From IMG/VR virus record IMGVR_UViG_3300017779_000067, positions 1-32,728 of that record: DNA of 32,728 bases; one strand, 5' to 3'. Below, in pieces: positions 28,061 to 32,728 of the stretch. Source of the stretch: a virus. Every line of letters begins with the position of its first letter. The first letter of the stretch is position 1. Made by a program: the position numbers and the translations under genes. A model generated the notes under the pieces. It was not told the DNA's origin. It worked only from the letters and a program-made list of their open reading frames with translations, and did not search any database.

Positions 28061-30702
28061 TATTCACCTCCCTCATTGTTTATAGGAGGTGTAGTTGTGT
28101 CTACTCCTCCGTCTGTTTGTTTTCCTCTGTAGGCTGAGTTGTAGCTGTCTGATTTTGTCCATCCATATTTGGTGACGATTTCATCTTCTGCTGCTTCAAC
28201 CCTGTCTGCATATTTACTGACGATAGAACGAACCCTTTCTTGAAGATCGGATCGTCCTCCGAAAGTTCCTTCCAAATAATATTCTCCATTAGGATACTCC
28301 TTCCAGCCTTTGCCACCATCATTCCAATTAGTATTGGTGACGTATACTTTTTGAGAGGACGCTGTACCAGCTTCTAACTTACCACTCGATGTCTTTATAT
28401 CAGATATCTGTAGAATATTCAAGACTTTCCTAACTCTATTTTGGAAATCTGTAAAATCCTCTGCTCCTCTTTCACCCATCCAATGTACAATATTTACGCC
28501 AGTTTCTGTAGATGCTGGTGAATAATCAGAAGAACCAAATTCAGTAGTAAGTAATTCGTCTAGCTTTTTTGCTTCTGTTTCAGTAAATGGTCTACCAATG
28601 TTAACAACAACAGCATCTCTGTCTGCTGCTTTACCAGCTTTATAAAACACTCTATGTGCGCCAACGCTATCTTGTTTTAACAAAATACCTCTTGCTGCTG
28701 CATAAACTTTTACAAGGTCTAATGTAGCCTCATCAACCTCACCAGGTTGACCTTTGTACTTCATAGGCATTAATGCATATGTTTGTGTACCAGGGCTTAC
28801 AACGCCTTCAAATATACCAGGAGCATCAAAACTGCCTGGAGATAGTAATCCTACTTCTTTAGCTATTAAATCTTTACCATCATCACCTGTTAATGATTTT
28901 GACAATGTAAAATGAAAATCAGCTTGTTCATTCATTGGAGCATTAAATATTTCTGGAAAGTGTCCACTAGTTTGAGATGGTTTTGTTTCCCATGATATCT
29001 GTCCTAGGTTTCTTTCTAATGCATCTTTGTAATCAAACTTCATTTGAGATACAGGCTTACCAGCTTTTTCTGCTTTCTGTACAACCCACATAGCTGCTTG
29101 GACCTGGTAAGGTGTCCAGCCTAGCTTGTTAGATATTCTGTTAACTTCATTTTCAATAAACGTATATTGTGCATCTGTAGGCATTTCATTCTTTTTATCA
29201 AAACCAAATATTCTTAACATATGCATATCAACAGTAACGCCTTGCGCTCTTGATGGATCTACGCTTGCCATAATATTATTATAGAAAGTATTTGTTTTTC
29301 TGCCTGCCCAATCCTCACCATCAAACATCTTTTGCAATCTAGCACTCATGGCTGTAGGAAATTTACCTGTTAATATTTTTTGCCCAGCTTTGTGTTGATT
29401 GTATGCTTGAATAGCAAATTGAAAATTAGATAATACAGGTGTAGATCCAGCACTTGTTATAGCAATAGCTTGTGCTATTTTATCTGCTTCATCTACATTA
29501 CCATCAACTAAATCTAATATTGCTGTTCCAGAACGCTCATACCAGAAACGTCCTTCTTCTCCAGCCTCTGCTACTTTTAATAAATTCTTTCTATAGGCTC
29601 CTAGTTTTTGTGGATTGTTTATTTCTCTTGGTGCGCCAACATATTCGCCACTATCTCCTGGCCTACGTTTTACAGGGATAACATTAGCTGGTGTAATCTC
29701 GTTTGTTTCTACTGTAGGCGTTTCTGCAACACCAGTTGTATCATCAATAATTTGATCTACATTTCTAGCTGCAACACTTTCAGCTGAAGGTGCAATCATA
29801 TCTCCTACTTTATTTACGACACGCTTACCGCCTTCCATAAAAACCTGACCGCCTCTACTTAAGGCAGGGCCTATTGCGCTTCCTATAGCTGTTGAGGTAG
29901 CCGCTTCACCTACATTTATTTCATCTTGTTTGCCTGCGTTTACTTTTACTTTTTGCTGACCTACGTTAAAACCACCAGCATATGTTGCGCCTTCTACAAT
30001 CATAGCCAGGTCAGATGCATCAGGCTTTGCTGTTACAATTCTTTTAACTGCTTCTTTAAATCCTACTTTACTTAACTGCTTACCAGCTGCTTTACCAATA
30101 AGACCAATTCCCATAGTTCCCAGACCCACCAAATTAGAATAATCAAATACAGTGTAATAGGCACCACGCCAGAAATTCTCCGCTAACATTCCTTCACGAT
30201 CAGATGTTTCCATTAGATAGTACATAGCGTGCATGGCTTGAGCAGGCGCACTTTCTAATTTAACAATATCAAAAACCATATTAGTAAAATTGTTTTCAAA
30301 GCTAGACATAAAATCTATGCCCCACTCTGAATATTCTTTATCTGTTTTTAATTCATCAGCACCAGGCATCATAAAGCCTCTAAGCATTTTAGATGCTCTT
30401 GACCAGTTAGGATCATCGACTACTGTTTCTTGTCGTAGCTTTTTAACTCTTTCTATTTCGCTATCTGAAATAAGATCATATGGGAAACCATAAACTTTTA
30501 TTTGTTCTTTTTTATATGCCATAGCTTCTGGTGTACCTTCCTCAATCTCAGGAGGCAGACCTGTTTTTAAAGGTAATTCACCAGGATAATATTTTTGTTC
30601 TTTTGTGTTTGGGTCGTAGTAGATTGAATAATTATCTCCAGAGCCTTTATCGCTTCCGCTACCATGCCAATCTTTAGACCACTGCTTACTAAATATATCC
30701 AT
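28060..30702 (-). CDS. Large internal virion protein, 880 aa, with conserved helical DNA-binding-like domain
   Basis: The product has an N-terminal acidic/Tyr-rich region, an amphipathic Gly-rich stretch (about 185-300, LVGLGTMGIGLIGKAAGKQL) that may insert in membranes, and a defined domain at about 365-545: RFWYERSGTAILDLVDGNVD, AIAITSAGSTPVLSNFQFAI, TVDMHMLRIFG and LGWTPYQVQAAMWVVQKAEK. That domain occurs in phage polyvalent/ejected proteins and has been left as unknown (DUF7178-like). Its helix-hairpin-like layout recalls HhH DNA-glycosylase folds; this is a guess. Co-packaged with its neighbours. Confidence 0.75.
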   Translation of the reverse strand: MDIFSKQWSKDWHGSGSDKGSGDNYSIYYDPNTKEQKYYPGELPLKTGLPPEIEEGTPEAMAYKKEQIKVYGFPYDLISDSEIERVKKLRQETVVDDPNWSRASKMLRGFMMPGADELKTDKEYSEWGIDFMSSFENNFTNMVFDIVKLESAPAQAMHAMYYLMETSDREGMLAENFWRGAYYTVFDYSNLVGLGTMGIGLIGKAAGKQLSKVGFKEAVKRIVTAKPDASDLAMIVEGATYAGGFNVGQQKVKVNAGKQDEINVGEAATSTAIGSAIGPALSRGGQVFMEGGKRVVNKVGDMIAPSAESVAARNVDQIIDDTTGVAETPTVETNEITPANVIPVKRRPGDSGEYVGAPREINNPQKLGAYRKNLLKVAEAGEEGRFWYERSGTAILDLVDGNVDEADKIAQAIAITSAGSTPVLSNFQFAIQAYNQHKAGQKILTGKFPTAMSARLQKMFDGEDWAGRKTNTFYNNIMASVDPSRAQGVTVDMHMLRIFGFDKKNEMPTDAQYTFIENEVNRISNKLGWTPYQVQAAMWVVQKAEKAGKPVSQMKFDYKDALERNLGQISWETKPSQTSGHFPEIFNAPMNEQADFHFTLSKSLTGDDGKDLIAKEVGLLSPGSFDAPGIFEGVVSPGTQTYALMPMKYKGQPGEVDEATLDLVKVYAAARGILLKQDSVGAHRVFYKAGKAADRDAVVVNIGRPFTETEAKKLDELLTTEFGSSDYSPASTETGVNIVHWMGERGAEDFTDFQNRVRKVLNILQISDIKTSSGKLEAGTASSQKVYVTNTNWNDGGKGWKEYPNGEYYLEGTFGGRSDLQERVRSIVSKYADRVEAAEDEIVTKYGWTKSDSYNSAYRGKQTDGGVDTTTPPINNEGGE

Positions 30703-32571
30703 CTAATCCCCCAACCATAGCGGTAGCCTGGACTGGTCAAACGCTGGGTCAGCAAACAACGCATCTACATCGTCCAGTAATTTTTCGTAATACAGCAATC
30801 TTTCATCATCTCCAGCATCAGTAGCCATTTCTATAAAATCCAAAACTTGCGCCCTTGTAATTGCCATAGATTTAACTCTGGAAACCAAACTACTATTTTG
30901 TCCATCTTGCCCTGGTATTTGCTGTGTCATAATTCTAGGCAAATTATCAGTTACCCATTGGTCAGCATCAAATGTACCAGTAGTATCATTACGTCTTGCA
31001 TTATTCATAGCAGCTATAGCAGCTGACAAAACATTAGCCTCTTGAGTTTTAAGCCAGGTTTTATCTAAATACATATCTGCTGGTACGCCTAATTCTTCTT
31101 TCATTCTTTTGATTGCATTCTTCATATTGTCATCGTAAAGACTGCTATATTTAGCAACGATTGTTTTGTAATAATCAAAAGTAATCTTTTTATCGTTTAA
31201 GGCTTTAGTAACATCAGACATATCATACTGTGGTGTTACCCTAACTAAATCCATTTCAAAATTAGCTTCAGTATTAACATCATTTCTTAATGCAAAAGAA
31301 TAATCACCAGCACCTACTTTGGTATGAAGATCATATGCTCTTTTCATTTCTTCGTATTTTTCAGGATCGCTTTTCTTTATAGCAGCAAGTGCATTTTCCA
31401 TAGTAGTTAGAGCAGCAGATTTATCGTTTGCATTATTTGTATCGTTGTAAATAATCAAAGATTGATTAAAGTTTGTACTTTCTACTCTTACAGTTTCTTC
31501 TCTAACTGTATTATTAAATCCAATTTCTTTAGTAGTATCATCCATAATATTATTCCAACCTGTACGCAGATTATTAATAATATTATTTCTATCTTCAGCT
31601 TTAGTAGAAAACAAAGCAGCCCTTACACTAGGTGGTAACTCTTGTGCTATTTTACTTTGTGGTCCTTTTTCTACAGCCAGCTTAACTCTATTATAAAAAG
31701 TTCCCCTGGTAGCAGATCCTTGTTTATACATTTCTTCTAGAACAACATTTGATTGTATCTGTAATACTCTTGCATCAAATGCATTAGCTAATTTGATAAC
31801 CTGACTTTCACTCATACCAACACTAATAGCACCAGTTAACATTTTCTTTTTTTCTGTTTGGATAATCTCTGCTAACACTGCACCACTAGCTTTTGTTTCT
31901 ACTAACTCACCTTTTTCATTTTCTGTTTGTTGGCTTACTGAACCAAGAATAAGGCTACGCAATCCACCATTTGTATTATCAAGAAACAATTCTGCACCAG
32001 CTGCATATGTAGCTATACGCTCATCTTTCTCACGTTTAATATATGCACTAGCTTCTGTACTTACTTTTCCATAAGCATACAGGCCCATCTCTGCTCTAAA
32101 CTTTTTAGCCAGGGCTGGTGATGTTTGGTCAAATGTTGCAGCATACCCATCTATTACAGTGTTAAATTTATCCTGTAACATTGCAGGGTCTAAGTTTTGT
32201 TTTTCGTAATCAGTTAAATCAGTAAGGATAATTCTTTTAGCTGATAGAGTAACATCATCATATACAGCTGTAAGAGCAGCATTTTGTGCAGCCCTTCCAT
32301 AAACACTATACTTATCTCCAGGTAACTCTACTTCTTTACCAGTAGATCTTGCAGCTTCTAATTGTTCTGCTGTTGGTGCGTTTTCTGCTCCAAACTCTGC
32401 ACCTTCTATTTTTGCCATTCCTTCAGCTTGACGCATAAAGAAATTAGACATTTGATCTAGCTTGTTAGAGATAGCACCGTATCCCCTCGCTATTTCTTTT
32501 TCAGCAGCAAAGTCTACATTAGGTAAGTTTAACCTTTGTAGTTGCTGTTCATATCTAAGTTGCTCTGCCAT
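30703..32571 (-). CDS. Internal virion protein, 622 aa (gp15-like position)
   Basis: The product is almost fully helical, with long charged and Ala/Gln-rich stretches (RYEQQLQRLNLPNVDFAAEK; NKLDQMSNFFMRQAEGMAKI). T7 gp15-type core proteins have the same character and place between gp14 and gp16. No enzyme motif. Overlap TAATG with the gp14-like gene. The assignment is by order and composition. Confidence 0.75.
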   Translation of the reverse strand: MAEQLRYEQQLQRLNLPNVDFAAEKEIARGYGAISNKLDQMSNFFMRQAEGMAKIEGAEFGAENAPTAEQLEAARSTGKEVELPGDKYSVYGRAAQNAALTAVYDDVTLSAKRIILTDLTDYEKQNLDPAMLQDKFNTVIDGYAATFDQTSPALAKKFRAEMGLYAYGKVSTEASAYIKREKDERIATYAAGAELFLDNTNGGLRSLILGSVSQQTENEKGELVETKASGAVLAEIIQTEKKKMLTGAISVGMSESQVIKLANAFDARVLQIQSNVVLEEMYKQGSATRGTFYNRVKLAVEKGPQSKIAQELPPSVRAALFSTKAEDRNNIINNLRTGWNNIMDDTTKEIGFNNTVREETVRVESTNFNQSLIIYNDTNNANDKSAALTTMENALAAIKKSDPEKYEEMKRAYDLHTKVGAGDYSFALRNDVNTEANFEMDLVRVTPQYDMSDVTKALNDKKITFDYYKTIVAKYSSLYDDNMKNAIKRMKEELGVPADMYLDKTWLKTQEANVLSAAIAAMNNARRNDTTGTFDADQWVTDNLPRIMTQQIPGQDGQNSSLVSRVKSMAITRAQVLDFIEMATDAGDDERLLYYEKLLDDVDALFADPAFDQSRLPLWLGD

Positions 32572-32728
32572 TATACAATGGCCCTCATATACCCATCAGA
32601 TAATGTTGCTTTTGCTGGTGCCATATATGATCCAGCTGCTGTAGTTGTGGCAGCTGTATTAGATGCAAACATTCCTGTTAGTCCTGATGTTCCGTAAACC
32701 TGACCAGCTGTTACAAAAGACATACCAA
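32571..32728 (-). CDS. gp14-like internal virion protein, C-terminal part (cut by window edge)
   Basis: The frame enters at the right edge and ends at 32571 in a TAATG overlap with the 622-aa gene. Its 51 visible codons (GMSFVTAGQVYGTSGLTGMF; then APAKATLSDGYMRAIV) are Ala/Thr/Gly-rich. This is the natural continuation of the frame leaving the left edge at 1. If base 32728 and base 1 are the same base, the codon across the joint is ATT and the complete protein is 192 aa. Confidence 0.65.
   Translation of the reverse strand, partial: GMSFVTAGQVYGTSGLTGMFASNTAATTTAAGSYMAPAKATLSDGYMRAIV

Noticed and set aside
1-32728. tRNA genes, CRISPR arrays, insertion sequences
   Set aside because: None was seen by eye: no cloverleaf with CCA-type end, no regular short repeats with spacers, no transposase-like protein.

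Overview
This window is a tailed-phage genome of the podovirus (T7-like virion) type, and probably the whole genome in circular form. The left edge cuts a gene on the minus strand whose missing 3' end is at the right edge. Overlapping the two ends by a single base restores one reading frame of 192 codons, about the size of T7 gp14. Base composition is moderately AT-rich. Several small proteins (DUF6321-like, a LWANIH/RKPG basic protein, lysine-rich peptides, glycine-rich tail adhesins) are of kinds common in uncultured marine phages. I infer a marine bacterial host but cannot name it. There are no tRNA genes, CRISPR arrays, insertion sequences or host metabolic genes.

Layout. Nearly everything is on the minus strand, read from about 12.7 kb down to 1 and, through the circular junction, from 32.7 kb down to 16.7 kb. 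The order is: ribbon-helix-helix regulator, DUF1064 nuclease, replication initiator with a DnaA box and AT-rich repeats inside it, small early proteins, small and large terminase, gp13-like acetyltransferase fold, gp7.3-like protein, lysine-rich and DUF6321-like proteins, portal, Bbp19-like protein, scaffold, major capsid protein, decoration protein, tail tubular A and B, gp14-like protein, three large ejected proteins, T7-type tail fibre, two modular adhesins with small accessory proteins, and a lysis cluster of small membrane proteins, 3TM holin and M15 peptidase. The only plus-strand block (12.7-16.7 kb) carries two small early proteins, a serine recombinase, a small membrane protein, a YqaJ-type exonuclease, a RecT-type annealing protein and a LexA-like winged helix.

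Control. Between the RHH gene and the plus block lie two face-to-face, overlapping sigma70-like promoters that share a palindrome. They look like an early switch. A third promoter with the same -10 hexamer and spacer, plus a copy of the same leader, precedes the serine recombinase, just after a rho-independent terminator. The capsid gene has its own likely promoter and a leader of about 140 nt that can fold into at least four helices around a multi-branch junction. This is the best candidate here for an undescribed RNA element.

How it works together. No DNA or RNA polymerase, primase or helicase gene is visible. Replication probably starts from the Rep/DnaA-box locus with host replisome parts, while Exo/RecT recombine or concatenate DNA and the terminase fills heads. 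A CopG-like RHH next to Rep, a resolvase-type recombinase and the lack of replisome genes resemble a plasmid-style replicon attached to a T7-like virion module. That is inference, not proof.
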